Assembly (NCBI RefSeq): GCF_023721815.1
Contig: NZ_JAMDLI010000002.1
Location: 248,001-312,000, forward strand
Length of the DNA: 64,000 nt
Source of the DNA: Pleomorphomonas sp. JP5
GTDB taxonomy: Bacteria; Pseudomonadota; Alphaproteobacteria; Rhizobiales; Pleomorphomonadaceae
Direction: 5' to 3'
The position numbers and the translations under genes are program-made. Numbering within the stretch: the stretch's first letter is position 1; the number at the start of each line of letters is the position of its first letter. Under the pieces are notes generated by a model. That model did no database searches. It was given only the letters and a program-made list of their open reading frames with translations, and was not told the DNA's origin. Below are positions 18,226 through 28,834 of the stretch, in pieces.

Positions 18226-19335
18226 TCAACGAGCGGGTTTGGGCAGCGGCAAGGGCACATCGACCGTCGCGACCGCCGGTTCCACAGGATCGGGCATATC
18301 GCTGGCGCCACCGAGGCTGATGGGAATCGGATCCATCACCTTGAAACGAGGCACGAGATAGCTCGCCGGCTGGTCATCGCCATCGCCGAGATCCTCTCCG
18401 ACCGACGCCTTCGAGCCCTTCTTTCGCTTGGGACAGGCGAGCTCGCGAATATCGGCAACCGTCGTCGCCACAGGCCCGCGTGGCGCAAGCCGATCAAGCG
18501 TCACCGACGCGGCGGTCGCCGGTGTCCGGAACGAGGCCTCGAGCAGACTCGCCGCCAGTTCGTCGCGCTCCCGCGCCGTCTTGCCGCCAAGCACGATGGC
18601 GAGGATCTGTCGGCCATTGCGGGTCGCCGTCGCCACCACATTGAACCCCGCCGAGCAGATGAAACCGGTCTTCATGCCGTCAGCGCCGGGATACCGCTCG
18701 AGCAGATTGTTGTGATTCTTGATGATCTTGCCGCCGAGCGAAAGCGCCGTCGTCCGGTACAGCTCGCGATAGCCCGAGAACTCCTTGAGCAGAACGCGGG
18801 CAAGCAGCGCATAATCGCGGGCAGTGGTCCACTGGTTGGGATCCGGCAGACCGTTGGCATTGGAAAAGCGCGTGTTGATCATGCCGACCGACCGCGCCGC
18901 GGCATTCATGCGGGCGACGAAGCCTTGCAGGCTGCCGCCAACCCGTTCGGCCAGCGCATAGGAAACGTCATTGGCCGACTTCACCATGATGATCCGGAGT
19001 GCGGTGTCGACGGTCAACACCGTACCCGGCTTGAACCCCATCTTGGACGGCTGTTCGCGCGTCGAAGCCGGCGTCATCACCACACCCGAATCGCCCCGAA
19101 TCTCGCCGGCCTTGATGGCCGATAGCGTGACATAGACGGTCATCAGCTTGGTTATGGAAGCGGGATACCACGGGTCGAAGCTCTGATTCTCGGCCAGCAC
19201 CGCGCCAGAAGCGAGGTCGACGGCGAGATAGGGGGCGGCAACCGCGCCGCCAACCAGGTTCAGACACAACGGCAACGCGGTGGCGAGGCGAAAAATGCGG
19301 CGGGCGCGGCCACACGGGTCGAAAATCGTCGGCAA
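18226..19335 (-). CDS. D-alanyl-D-alanine carboxypeptidase (peptidase S11)
   Basis: This 369-residue low-molecular-weight penicillin-binding protein trims the terminal D-Ala of peptidoglycan stem peptides in the periplasm. It has an N-terminal signal sequence (about 14-34, ending GGAVAA). The three S11 motifs are SxxK in 'ASITKLMT' (nucleophile S60), SxN in 'KSANDVSYALAE' and KTG in 'DGMKTGFICSAGFN'. The C-terminal part is a long Pro/Ser-rich tail ending PLPLPKPAR rather than a standard PBP5 beta domain. It is a membrane-associated or soluble periplasmic enzyme. Confidence 0.92.
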   Translation of the reverse strand: MPTIFDPCGRARRIFRLATALPLCLNLVGGAVAAPYLAVDLASGAVLAENQSFDPWYPASITKLMTVYVTLSAIKAGEIRGDSGVVMTPASTREQPSKMGFKPGTVLTVDTALRIIMVKSANDVSYALAERVGGSLQGFVARMNAAARSVGMINTRFSNANGLPDPNQWTTARDYALLARVLLKEFSGYRELYRTTALSLGGKIIKNHNNLLERYPGADGMKTGFICSAGFNVVATATRNGRQILAIVLGGKTARERDELAASLLEASFRTPATAASVTLDRLAPRGPVATTVADIRELACPKRKKGSKASVGEDLGDGDDQPASYLVPRFKVMDPIPISLGGASDMPDPVEPAVATVDVPLPLPKPAR

Positions 19336-19537
19336 GGCTTTCTTCCCGGAAAACAGTCGTCAACGGACGGATGAGTTTAGCCGAAGGTCGCGTTCTCCGC
19401 AAAGGCGCGAGATGACCGGCCCTCCCCGGATGGCCTCCGAAGGCGGCCAGAATGCGGCAACACTCTTATCTTCGACCCATTTCCCTTCTAGAGTGCCTTC
19501 AACCACACGGACGACAATGCCGCCGGGGAAAGGCTCG

Positions 19538-21955
19538 ATGACAGAAGGACCGCACCGGCCCAACGACCGCGAAGGCGATCTTCCGCCCGCCACCGCGCGT
19601 GCCATCGGGTTGGCCGGACTGTCACTCGCCTGGGAGCGCCTTTGGCCACGCCTTGCATTGACGCTCTCGCTGCTCGGCGCCTTTCTGGCGCTCGCATGGC
19701 TTGGCGCCTTCGAGAGACTTCCGACCGCTCTTCGCCTCTCAGCTGCGGGCCTGTTCGTTGCGGCCTTTCTGGCAAGCCTGGTCCCTCTCCTGCGAACGCC
19801 GTGGCCCGACCGGCGGCAGGCGGCCGACAGGCTCGAGCGCGGCGTTCCGCATCGACCGCTCAGCGCTTTCCTAGACCACCCCTCGACCACGGGCGACAGG
19901 CTGTCCGATGCCCTGTGGCAGGCCCACCGCCGCCGTCTCGCAGCAAGCCTCGAGGGGCTGAGAGCAGATCGGCCGTCCCCACGCCTCGATCGCGCCGATC
20001 CATACGCGATAAGGTCAGCCGTCTTCCTGCTGGTGATTGTTGGCTTTTTCGCCACGCCGGATCATTTGGGATCGGTGGCAAACGTCTTCCGGCTGCCGAT
20101 CGCCGCGCCGTCCGACATCCGTGTCAACGTCTGGGCGAACCCGCCAACCTATACCGGCCAGTCGCCACGAGCCTTGGTGACGACCGCCAACGGAGCCGTC
20201 GTTCCGCCTGAGAACTCCTCCGTGACCCTGCCGGCAGGAACGACACTCGTCGCACGACTGGCCGGAGTCGGCGCGCCGACTGTCACCTTCGCCCGAAAGG
20301 GACAGCCGCCGATGCCGCTCGAAGGACGCTTCCCGGCGCAGGGACAAACCGCCTACGAGTATCGCCTCGCCAGCTCCGGCACCTTGTCGCTGGCCGGCGA
20401 CGGCCTTCCGGCCCTTGATCTGCCGATTGCCGTCCGGTCCGATGCGCCACCGACCATTCGCCTCATCGAGCAGCCAGCCGCCACGTCTCGTGGCGCCCTT
20501 CGCCTCGCCTACTCGGTAACCGACGACTACCGGGTCGCAGCCGCCCGCGCCATTCTCTCCGTCGATGCGGACGAGGGAGCTCGGCCACTGGCGGCATTAC
20601 CCGACGTGACGCTCGGCCTGCCTCGCCGTGGCGAAGACCGAGCCGTTGCGACTTCCGACCTGACCGGCCATCCGCTGGCAGGCAGCCGTGTCCATCTCGT
20701 TCTCGAAGCGCGTGATGACGCAGGCCAGGTCTCGGAGACTCCCCCTCTCGTCATAGACCTGCCGTCTCGCCCGTTCCGAAATCCGCTGGCCGCGGCCATC
20801 GTCGAGCAGAGACGCTTGCTGGCAGCCGACGCCCGGCAGGCGAAGACGGTGGCGAGCACGTTCGAGACGATGGGCGACCTCGGCGCCGCTTTCATCGACC
20901 GTCCCGGCGAGATCATCGGGCTTCGTGTTGCCCGCAACCGCATCCTGCATGCGCGCGACGACGCCGAGCTCAAGCCGGTCCTCGACTACCTCTGGCAGAT
21001 GGCGCTCGCCATCGAGGCGGGCGACTCCTCCCCCGCGGCGGAGCGCCTCGCCGCCGCCCGCGAGGCGCTGAAAAGCGCCCTGGAGAACGGCGCCTCGCCC
21101 GAGGAGATCGCCCGTCTCACCGAGGAGCTCAAAGCCGCTCTCGACGAGTATATCAAGGCGATGGCCCAGGCGGCCGCCGCAAACCCTTCGCGCCTTGGCG
21201 ATCTCGGCCAGAAAGGTGGAGAACGGGTCACCAGTGAAGACCTCAAGAAGCTCATCGACCGCATGCGGGAGCTCGGAGAGCTTGGAGAACGAGACGCCGC
21301 CGCCCAGCTCCTGTCGCAGCTCGACGACATCCTCTCGGGGCTGCAGTTCGCCACTCCCAAGGCCGGCGGCTCCAGCGATCCGACGCTCGACGAACTGGCC
21401 GACATCATCCGCCGGCAGCAGGAGCTGCAGAACCGTACGCACAAGCTGACACCCGACGGCTACACCGGAGAGGAGTTCGGCGACGACAGCGGCGACCAGC
21501 GGGCCCTGGAAGACCTGGGACGCGAGCAGTCAGCTCTGTCGCGCCGCCTGGGGGAGTTGATGTCCCGCCTGTCCAAGGACACCCAGAGCGGCATGGATGG
21601 GCTCGAAGGAGCCGGCCGCGCCATGCGGGATGCCGGGCGCGACCTCGGCTCCGGCGACGCCGACTCGGCGGTCGGCAACCAGGGGGCAGCTCTCGATGCC
21701 CTTCGGCGCGGTGCGCGCGAGATGATGCGCGGCCAGGAACAAGGCACCGCCGGCGTTCGTGACGGCGGCACCGATCCGCTTGGTCGGCCGACTGGCCGAC
21801 GTGGTCCCGATTTCGGCGACGGCACCAAGGTTCCGGGCGAAATCGAGGTGCAACGGGCTCGCCGCCTGCTGGAGGAGCTTCGCCGCCGCTACGCCGATCC
21901 CGACCGGCCGCCCCTCGAGCTCGACTATCTCCGACGGCTGATCGCGCCGTTCTAA
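19538..21955 (+). CDS. TIGR02302 family protein (DUF4175)
   Basis: The protein has about 805 residues. Two membrane segments lie at the N-terminus (about 40-60 and 70-90) and one at about 170-190. A beta-rich, probably periplasmic region follows, then a long C-terminal helical Glu/Arg-rich region with 'DLKKLIDRMRELGELGERDAAAQLLSQL' type repeats. This architecture matches TIGR02302 proteins found next to lysA in Rhizobiales; their function is unknown. I chose the ATG at 19538 because GGGGAAAGG lies 6 nt upstream; an ATG seven codons earlier is possible. Here the gene is separated from lysA by the urease and cobW segments. Confidence 0.85.
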   Translation: MTEGPHRPNDREGDLPPATARAIGLAGLSLAWERLWPRLALTLSLLGAFLALAWLGAFERLPTALRLSAAGLFVAAFLASLVPLLRTPWPDRRQAADRLERGVPHRPLSAFLDHPSTTGDRLSDALWQAHRRRLAASLEGLRADRPSPRLDRADPYAIRSAVFLLVIVGFFATPDHLGSVANVFRLPIAAPSDIRVNVWANPPTYTGQSPRALVTTANGAVVPPENSSVTLPAGTTLVARLAGVGAPTVTFARKGQPPMPLEGRFPAQGQTAYEYRLASSGTLSLAGDGLPALDLPIAVRSDAPPTIRLIEQPAATSRGALRLAYSVTDDYRVAAARAILSVDADEGARPLAALPDVTLGLPRRGEDRAVATSDLTGHPLAGSRVHLVLEARDDAGQVSETPPLVIDLPSRPFRNPLAAAIVEQRRLLAADARQAKTVASTFETMGDLGAAFIDRPGEIIGLRVARNRILHARDDAELKPVLDYLWQMALAIEAGDSSPAAERLAAAREALKSALENGASPEEIARLTEELKAALDEYIKAMAQAAAANPSRLGDLGQKGGERVTSEDLKKLIDRMRELGELGERDAAAQLLSQLDDILSGLQFATPKAGGSSDPTLDELADIIRRQQELQNRTHKLTPDGYTGEEFGDDSGDQRALEDLGREQSALSRRLGELMSRLSKDTQSGMDGLEGAGRAMRDAGRDLGSGDADSAVGNQGAALDALRRGAREMMRGQEQGTAGVRDGGTDPLGRPTGRRGPDFGDGTKVPGEIEVQRARRLLEELRRRYADPDRPPLELDYLRRLIAPF

Positions 21956-22102
21956 TCGGCGCACGATCGGTCGCGCCAAATTCACCTGAAACCGCGTCCA
22001 GAGGCTTCCGACGTCGAGCAGCGTCCGTGCAAGGCGAAAGCCAATCTTGCCACGCGGCCGACGGCGATTGGGGCCAACCCGAAACGGGTGTCTGCCCCGC
22101 CG

Positions 22103-22131
22103 TTGACGACAGCGCGGACGGTCGCTACGGT
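22103..22131 (+). promoter_or_regulatory. possible sigma70-type promoter of etfBA
   Basis: TTGACG and TACGGT are separated by 17 bp and lie 77 bp upstream of the etfB ATG. The -35 element is good and the -10 element is weak. The rest of the 252-bp gap after the TIGR02302 gene shows no gene. Confidence 0.3.
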
Positions 22132-22207
22132 CACGCCTCGCGCCCCGGAATCCGCCGATTGCAGGCTGTTTCGGCGTTCGTTCCATTGGTCCGGAGAGAT
22201 GGTCCCG

Positions 22208-22957
22208 ATGAAGATTCTCGTGCCCGTGAAACGGGTGGTCGACTACAACGTCAACATCCGCGTCAAGGCCGACGGCTCCGGCGTCGATCTCGCCAACGTC
22301 AAGATGTCGATGAATCCCTTCGACGAGATCGCCGTCGAGGAAGCTCTGCGTCTTCGCGAAGCCGGCATTGCCAGCGAAATCGTTGCCGTCTCCATAGGTC
22401 CGAAGGAGGCGCAGGATACGGTCCGTACCGCGCTTGCCATGGGCGCCGACCGAGGCATCGTTCTTGAAGCTGACGGCACGGTCGAGCCGCTTGCCGTCGC
22501 CAAACTTCTGCAGGAGATCGTTGCCGAAGAAGCTCCGGGCCTCGTCATCCTCGGCAAGCAGGCCATCGACGACGACAGCAACCAGACCGGCCAGATGCTG
22601 GCGGCCTTGCTCGGCTGGCCGCAAGGCACCTTCGCCTCCAAGCTCGTCCCGAGTAACGACGGCATCGAAGTCACTCGCGAAGTCGACGGCGGCCTGCAGA
22701 CCGTGCGCCTCGCGCTGCCCGCCGTGGTCACCGCGGACCTTCGCCTCAACGAACCACGCTATGCCTCGTTGCCGAATATCATGAAGGCCAAGAAGAAGCC
22801 GATCGACTTGAGGCCGGCCGCGCAATACGGCGTCGATCTCACGCCGCGCCTCACGGTCTTGAAAACCGCCGAGCCACCGGTCCGGCCCGCCGGTCGCCGC
22901 CTCGCCTCGGTCGCCGAGCTGGTCGACTGCCTGAAGACTGAAGCCGGTGTGCTCTGA
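22208..22957 (+). CDS. etfB: electron transfer flavoprotein subunit beta
   Basis: The 249-residue beta subunit of ETF receives electrons from acyl-CoA and other dehydrogenases and passes them to ETF-quinone oxidoreductase. The start '[27 protein letters not shown]' and the '[24 protein letters not shown]' signature are characteristic. The frame is open further upstream, but the conserved N-terminus and the upstream GGAGAG ribosome site mark this ATG. etfA follows after 15 bp. Confidence 0.97.
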   Translation: MKILVPVKRVVDYNVNIRVKADGSGVDLANVKMSMNPFDEIAVEEALRLREAGIASEIVAVSIGPKEAQDTVRTALAMGADRGIVLEADGTVEPLAVAKLLQEIVAEEAPGLVILGKQAIDDDSNQTGQMLAALLGWPQGTFASKLVPSNDGIEVTREVDGGLQTVRLALPAVVTADLRLNEPRYASLPNIMKAKKKPIDLRPAAQYGVDLTPRLTVLKTAEPPVRPAGRRLASVAELVDCLKTEAGVL

Positions 22958-22972
22958 GAAAGGCCTGCGAAC

Positions 22973-23911
<939 letters not shown>

Positions 23912-23983
23912 GCTAGAATGATCTGAAACGTGTTACAGGGCGCGCTGCGGTCAAGTCGCGTCCCGGAAGGCTCGAGGACTTCA

Positions 23984-24862
23984 ATGGTAGAAATCAGGTC
24001 GGTCGGCGTCATGGGCGCGGGTCAGATGGGCTCCGGCATCGCGCATGTCTGCGCTCTCGCGGGTCTCGACGTTGGGCTCTACGACATTGCGCGCGATCGA
24101 GTCGAGGCTTGCCTCAACGTCGTATCCGCCAACCTCAGCCGTCAGGTCGCCTCCAAGAAGATCACCGAGGAGCAGCGCCGCGAGGCGCTTTCCCGCATCA
24201 AGCTCTACAACGATCTCGACGGCTTTTCCGATACCGACCTCGTCATCGAGGCGGTGACGGAAAACGAGACCATCAAGCGCAAGGCGCTCTCGCAGCTCTG
24301 TCCCGAGCTGAAGCCCGAAGCGATGATCGGCACCAATACCTCGTCGGTGTCCATCACCCGCCTCGCCGCGTCGACCGACCGGCCGGAGCGTTTCATCGGC
24401 ATCCACTTCATGAACCCCGTGCCGGTGATGCAGCTCGTCGAGCTGGTGCGCGGCATCGCCACCGAGGACGAAACCTTCGAGGCAGCTCGCAATTTCGTTT
24501 CCAAGCTCGGCAAGACGGTCGCCGTGTCGGAGGACTTCCCGGCCTTCATGGTCAACCGCATCCTGTTGCCGATGATCAACGAGGCGATCTACACGCTCTA
24601 CGAGGGCGTCGGCACGGTGGACTCCATCGATACGGCCATGCGCCTCGGCGCCAATCACCCCATGGGTCCACTCCAGCTCGCCGATTTCATCGGCCTCGAC
24701 ACCTGCCTCTCGATCATGCAGGTGCTGCACGACGGCCTTGCCGACAGCAAGTACCGCCCCTGCCCGCTTCTGGTGAAATATGTCGAGGCCGGCTGGCTCG
24801 GCCGCAAAACGCAGCGCGGTTTCTACGACTACCGTGGGCCGACCCCCATGCCGACGCGCTGA
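23984..24862 (+). CDS. hbd: 3-hydroxybutyryl-CoA dehydrogenase
   Basis: This 292-residue NAD(P)-dependent enzyme interconverts 3-hydroxyacyl-CoA and 3-oxoacyl-CoA. The Rossmann motif GVMGAGQMGSGIAHV is at residues about 7-21. The catalytic histidine is in 'GIHFMNPVPVMQLVE', and the C-terminal domain contains 'NHPMGPLQLADFIGLD'. Start ATG has GAGGA about 6 nt upstream. It probably works with ETF in short-chain acyl-CoA or polyhydroxybutyrate metabolism. A strong terminator follows. Confidence 0.95.
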   Translation: MVEIRSVGVMGAGQMGSGIAHVCALAGLDVGLYDIARDRVEACLNVVSANLSRQVASKKITEEQRREALSRIKLYNDLDGFSDTDLVIEAVTENETIKRKALSQLCPELKPEAMIGTNTSSVSITRLAASTDRPERFIGIHFMNPVPVMQLVELVRGIATEDETFEAARNFVSKLGKTVAVSEDFPAFMVNRILLPMINEAIYTLYEGVGTVDSIDTAMRLGANHPMGPLQLADFIGLDTCLSIMQVLHDGLADSKYRPCPLLVKYVEAGWLGRKTQRGFYDYRGPTPMPTR

Positions 24863-24887
24863 GGCGCACATCGACAGGTTCAAATGC

Positions 24888-24943
24888 AAAGCCCGCTCGC
24901 CCTGTTCCCGTTCAAATCGGGACGCAAGGCGAGCGGGCTTTTT
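24888..24943. terminator. bidirectional intrinsic terminator
   Basis: A perfect 14-bp inverted repeat (AAAGCCCGCTCGCC with GGCGAGCGGGCTTT) is separated by a 26-nt loop. It has a T-run on the plus side and the matching A-run on the other. It lies between the convergent hbd and beta-mannosidase genes and can end both transcripts. Confidence 0.85.
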
Positions 24944-24965
24944 CTGACCCGAGACTAATCCTCGG

Positions 24966-27449
24966 TCACGCCCTGCGGACGACGATCTCGCTTGGCCGAT
25001 AGCTGGAGCGAAGATCGCGGACCACGAGGCTTTCGACAGGATCGACATCGCCCGAGCGAGATGTCCAGACGATCTCGACCGGTGCGTCCGGCGTCACGAG
25101 AACGGCATTCTCGGAAAACACGCCGTAGGGATCCGTCTCCAGCGAGACATAGAAGGCCGGCGCCTTGGCGGTGATCTTGAAGCCCCACTCTCCGACGCCA
25201 CGCTTTGTCGCCTCGACCACGAGTCCGGGATCGCGAAGGCGCAGCGCCTTGTAGGGCGAAACCGCGTGATGGTCGAAATGCTCACCTGCCGGATCTCGCC
25301 AAGTGAAGCCCAGCACTTCGTCAGGGCTGCCGTCGGCGGGAACCGACAAGAGCAGGATCGCTCGATCGGTCGGCACCGTCTTCATGAACTCGCCAGCCGG
25401 CCGACGAGCGCCATCGACGCCAAGCCAGAACGCATTGCCGGCCACCACCACCTCGGACGGCGTATCGTTGACGGCGAACAGGTCCACCGTGGCCGTGTCG
25501 GCTGACGGAATGGCCACCACGTTGATGGGCGCGAAGAAGCGCTTGGCCATCGAGTGCAGAAGCTTCCAGCGGCCGCCATATTCGATCGAAGACCAGGACG
25601 CCACCGGATAGGTGTCGTTGAGCTGCCAGTAAAGCGCGCCCATGCACTCCGGCTTGATCGACCGCCAGAAATCGATGCCCGTCTTCATCGCCAAACCCTG
25701 CTGGACCTGGCTCAGATAGACGACGTTCTCGAAGTTCTTCGGGAAGCGGAAATAGCGCGAGATGGTCTCGACGATGCGGGCGTTGCCGCCGGCATTCTTC
25801 TGGTGCAGCTCCATGGCCGGCGAAGCGATGTCGAGGTCTTCTTCATCGATGTAGCGGCGAAGCGTCGACAGCGACACGAAGGACTGGAAGCCGAACTCCG
25901 AAGCGAAACGCGGGCGCACCCCACGATAGGCCGCGAACGACTTACCGGCGTGCCAGACGTCCCACATGTGCTGGTCGCCGGATCCTTCAGCCTTCCAGGC
26001 GTCGCCGAAGTCCATCGGCCCCTTTGACGGTGACGACGGCCAGAACAGCCGATCCGGATCGGCGCGTCCGACCGCCAACTCGATCGTCCGGTTGAGCCGG
26101 TCGTAGGCGACGAGATAGCGATCGCGATTGGCGCGCGCCACCTCGAACCAGGTGAGGGCGCCGATCACCTCGTTGTCGCCGCAGTAGAGGGCGATCGACG
26201 CATGATGCGACAGCCGCCGGACCTGATGCTCGATCTCCCGATCGACTTCGGCGAGGAAGGCATTGTCGGCCGGATAGAGCGCGCAGGCAAACATCATGTC
26301 CTGCCAGATCAGGATGCCAAGCTCGTCGCAGAGGTCGTAGAACCACTCCGGCTCATACTGGCCGCCGCCCCAGATGCGCAGCATGTTCATGCCAACTGCA
26401 ACCGCGTCCTCAAGGAGAGGGCGCACCGCTTCCGGCGTGATGCGAGAAGGCAGGGCGTCGCCGGGAATCCAGTTGGCGCCACGGCAGAACAGATCGAGCC
26501 CGTTGATGCGGACGGTCAACGGTACGCCGATCTCGTCGCGTTTGGTGACCACCTCGATGCGGCGGAGGCCGATCCGCTGCCGAAGCGTGGAGCCGCCCAA
26601 AGTGACGGCCAGATCGTAGAGCGCCTGCTCGCCCGAGCCGACCGGCCACCAAAGACGAGGGTTCTCGATATGCAGCGTCGCTTCGGCCACGCTGGTGCCG
26701 GGCGAACAGGTGACCTGAAGGCTAGCCTTCTCGTCCCCGAGCTCGATGGTGAGCAGCTCTTCGCAGGCTGCTTTTGCCTGGATACGAACCTCGATATCGA
26801 CATCGACGGCGCCGGTTTCCTGGTTGTGGCGCTGGCGATGCTGGACATAGGTTATGGTTGGCAGGTCGGCACGCTCCAGACGGATGTCGCCGTAGAGGCC
26901 GAAAGGCATCATGGCGATGTTCCAGTCCCAGCCCGCGTGACATTGCACCTTTCTCAGAAGGTTGATGTGCGGACTGGCCTGCATCTGGGCGCTGTAGGGC
27001 TGCTCGAACGGCTGTTTTGCGGCCGCCTCCATCGCAGCGGCAACGTTGGAACGGAAGACAATCTCGATCTCGTTCTCGCCGCTGCGAAGCGCAGTGCCCA
27101 CCTCGGCCCGATGCGGACGGAACATGTTCGCGGTAGCGAGCACCATCTGGCCGTTGATCCGCACTTCGGCAACGGTATCGAGAGCGTCCACGTAAAGTGC
27201 CCAGGGATGACCGAGCGCCTCGGCATCCATGGAGAAGGTGCGGCGAGCGATCCAGTCGCGTTCGGCCGGCCAGCGCACCAAGAGTTCGTTTTCGCCGACA
27301 TAGGGATCGGGCAGGATGTCGGCGGCGATCAATGCCGAGAGCGCGTCGCCTGGCAGCGCAAACGGCACGGAAATCGATTCATCTGCCGCTTGAAGCGTCC
27401 AGTTTCCCGCGAGGTCCTTCGCGGAAGCGCGATTGACGAGATCAGCCAT
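24966..27449 (-). CDS. glycoside hydrolase family 2 beta-mannosidase
   Basis: This 827-residue enzyme should release terminal beta-D-mannose. It has the GH2 order: N-terminal jelly-roll sugar-binding domain (about 10-190, with 'PHINLLRKVQCHAGWDWNIAMM'), immunoglobulin-like domain, TIM barrel, and C-terminal beta domains. The acid/base is probably E427 in 'YCGDNEVIG' and the nucleophile E518 in 'FASEFGFQSF'. There is no signal peptide, so it acts in the cytoplasm on imported oligosaccharides. The start is the ATG of MADLVNRASAK; upstream in-frame sequence to 27566 is not protein-like. A LacI regulator gene lies upstream on the same strand. Confidence 0.93.
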   Translation of the reverse strand: MADLVNRASAKDLAGNWTLQAADESISVPFALPGDALSALIAADILPDPYVGENELLVRWPAERDWIARRTFSMDAEALGHPWALYVDALDTVAEVRINGQMVLATANMFRPHRAEVGTALRSGENEIEIVFRSNVAAAMEAAAKQPFEQPYSAQMQASPHINLLRKVQCHAGWDWNIAMMPFGLYGDIRLERADLPTITYVQHRQRHNQETGAVDVDIEVRIQAKAACEELLTIELGDEKASLQVTCSPGTSVAEATLHIENPRLWWPVGSGEQALYDLAVTLGGSTLRQRIGLRRIEVVTKRDEIGVPLTVRINGLDLFCRGANWIPGDALPSRITPEAVRPLLEDAVAVGMNMLRIWGGGQYEPEWFYDLCDELGILIWQDMMFACALYPADNAFLAEVDREIEHQVRRLSHHASIALYCGDNEVIGALTWFEVARANRDRYLVAYDRLNRTIELAVGRADPDRLFWPSSPSKGPMDFGDAWKAEGSGDQHMWDVWHAGKSFAAYRGVRPRFASEFGFQSFVSLSTLRRYIDEEDLDIASPAMELHQKNAGGNARIVETISRYFRFPKNFENVVYLSQVQQGLAMKTGIDFWRSIKPECMGALYWQLNDTYPVASWSSIEYGGRWKLLHSMAKRFFAPINVVAIPSADTATVDLFAVNDTPSEVVVAGNAFWLGVDGARRPAGEFMKTVPTDRAILLLSVPADGSPDEVLGFTWRDPAGEHFDHHAVSPYKALRLRDPGLVVEATKRGVGEWGFKITAKAPAFYVSLETDPYGVFSENAVLVTPDAPVEIVWTSRSGDVDPVESLVVRDLRSSYRPSEIVVRRA

Positions 27450-27569
27450 GAAAAACTCAAGAAATGTCGGAAGCCGCTGCTCCTCCGGGACGCAGGTCCC
27501 GTCCCCCGCAGAGCGGTGAATGCGGGGGAACCGCTGCAACATAGCCCGCCGTACCCTGACGGGCAACCG

Positions 27570-27577
27570 AAACGATT
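27570..27577. promoter_or_regulatory. possible LacI-family operator core
   Basis: The octamer AAACGATT fits the AA-N-CG-N-TT core of many LacI-family operators. It sits in the 179-bp gap between the lacI-type gene and the mannosidase gene, about 120 bp upstream of the latter's ATG. The surrounding CAACCG and CGATTG arms form an imperfect inverted repeat. This is motif matching only. Confidence 0.3.
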
Positions 27578-27628
27578 GCGCCGATGGCCCGCTATTGGGC
27601 CGGCCAGAGCCCTTCGCTGGCGCTGCGG

Positions 27629-28654
27629 CTACCGCCGCCGCGTCGGCACATGCATCTCGGCGACGGCCAGTTCCTGGAGCTGCGTGATGTCGGTTTCACC
27701 CTCAAGGCGGCGCAACATCAACCGCGTCAGCCGGCGGCCGGCCTCCTGCAGCGGGAAATAGAAGCTCACCGGCGTCGGCTCGACATACTCGATCAATCGG
27801 GTGGTGGTCGACGCGCAGAAGCCGAAATCGGCAGGATCGAGACCGATGTCGCGAAGGCCTGTCATCATGCCGAGCGAGGTTATGTCGTTGACGCAGATGA
27901 AGGCATCGGGCGGGCTCTCCTGCACCATCAGGTCCTTCACCGAGGCGCGCGTCTTCCGGGCGGTGAGATCGAGATCGAGCATGAGACGCGGATCGATCTC
28001 CATGCCGGCCTCGGACAGCGCCTTGCGATACCCACGCTGACGATACTGCGAGAACATGAACTCGGTCGGCGGATTGATAAGGCAGATACGGCGGTAGCCG
28101 CTCGCCAGAAGATGCCGCACTGCCCGATAGGTGGCATCCTCGTCATCGATGTCGAACCAAGCATGCGGCGTGAACAGCTCGGTGCGGCCGAAGCTGACGA
28201 AGGGAAAATCGCGCTCCAGCAGGAAGCGCACCCGCGGATCCATCGGCAGGGTATGGTCGAAGATCAACCCGTCGGCACGACGACCGTCGATGATGGTCTT
28301 CAACGCCTCGATCGGGTCCGTGCCGGGGGCCAGTGGCACCGCGGTCACCGCGTAACCGGCTGCCTGGGCCACTTCATGCACGCCCTGAAGTAGACCGACC
28401 GAACCGGTATCGGCGATATCGTCCGGCGGCACGGCCGACATCAAAACGCAAATGGAGTAGGAGAGACCGGTCCTCAGCGTCAGACCGCCAACGTCGCGGA
28501 CATAGCCAAGCTCCGCGGCCGCCTTCTGAACGCGCTCGATGGTCTCCTTGCGAACCTCAGGCCCGTTGCGCAGCGCTCGACTGACGGTTGTAATCGACAG
28601 ATCAAGGTGGCGGGCCAGACTTTTCAGATTGAGCCGAGCACGATCATCGCCCAC
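27629..28654 (-). CDS. LacI family transcriptional regulator
   Basis: This 341-residue sugar-responsive regulator has an N-terminal helix-turn-helix, 'LNLKSLARHLDLSITTVSRALRNGPEV' (about 8-34), followed by the hinge and a periplasmic-binding-protein-like effector domain. Adjacent to the GH2 beta-mannosidase (180 bp downstream, same strand), it probably controls use of mannosides or related sugars. The effector is not identifiable from sequence. Confidence 0.93.
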   Translation of the reverse strand: MGDDRARLNLKSLARHLDLSITTVSRALRNGPEVRKETIERVQKAAAELGYVRDVGGLTLRTGLSYSICVLMSAVPPDDIADTGSVGLLQGVHEVAQAAGYAVTAVPLAPGTDPIEALKTIIDGRRADGLIFDHTLPMDPRVRFLLERDFPFVSFGRTELFTPHAWFDIDDEDATYRAVRHLLASGYRRICLINPPTEFMFSQYRQRGYRKALSEAGMEIDPRLMLDLDLTARKTRASVKDLMVQESPPDAFICVNDITSLGMMTGLRDIGLDPADFGFCASTTTRLIEYVEPTPVSFYFPLQEAGRRLTRLMLRRLEGETDITQLQELAVAEMHVPTRRR

Positions 28655-28834
28655 GTTGGATCAACTCCGGAAACTGCCAATTACCTCAGATCAATATCGA
28701 TTCTTGCCGGCCTGTCGATAGTTTTCTTGGTTATGAACTCTAATCAACCGTCCAGCCAAGGTCGAGAGACCGCTGCGAACACCATTGTTTACGTGTTAAT
28801 ACTCACGGCTCCCCATCAGCCGAAAGGCAAGTTG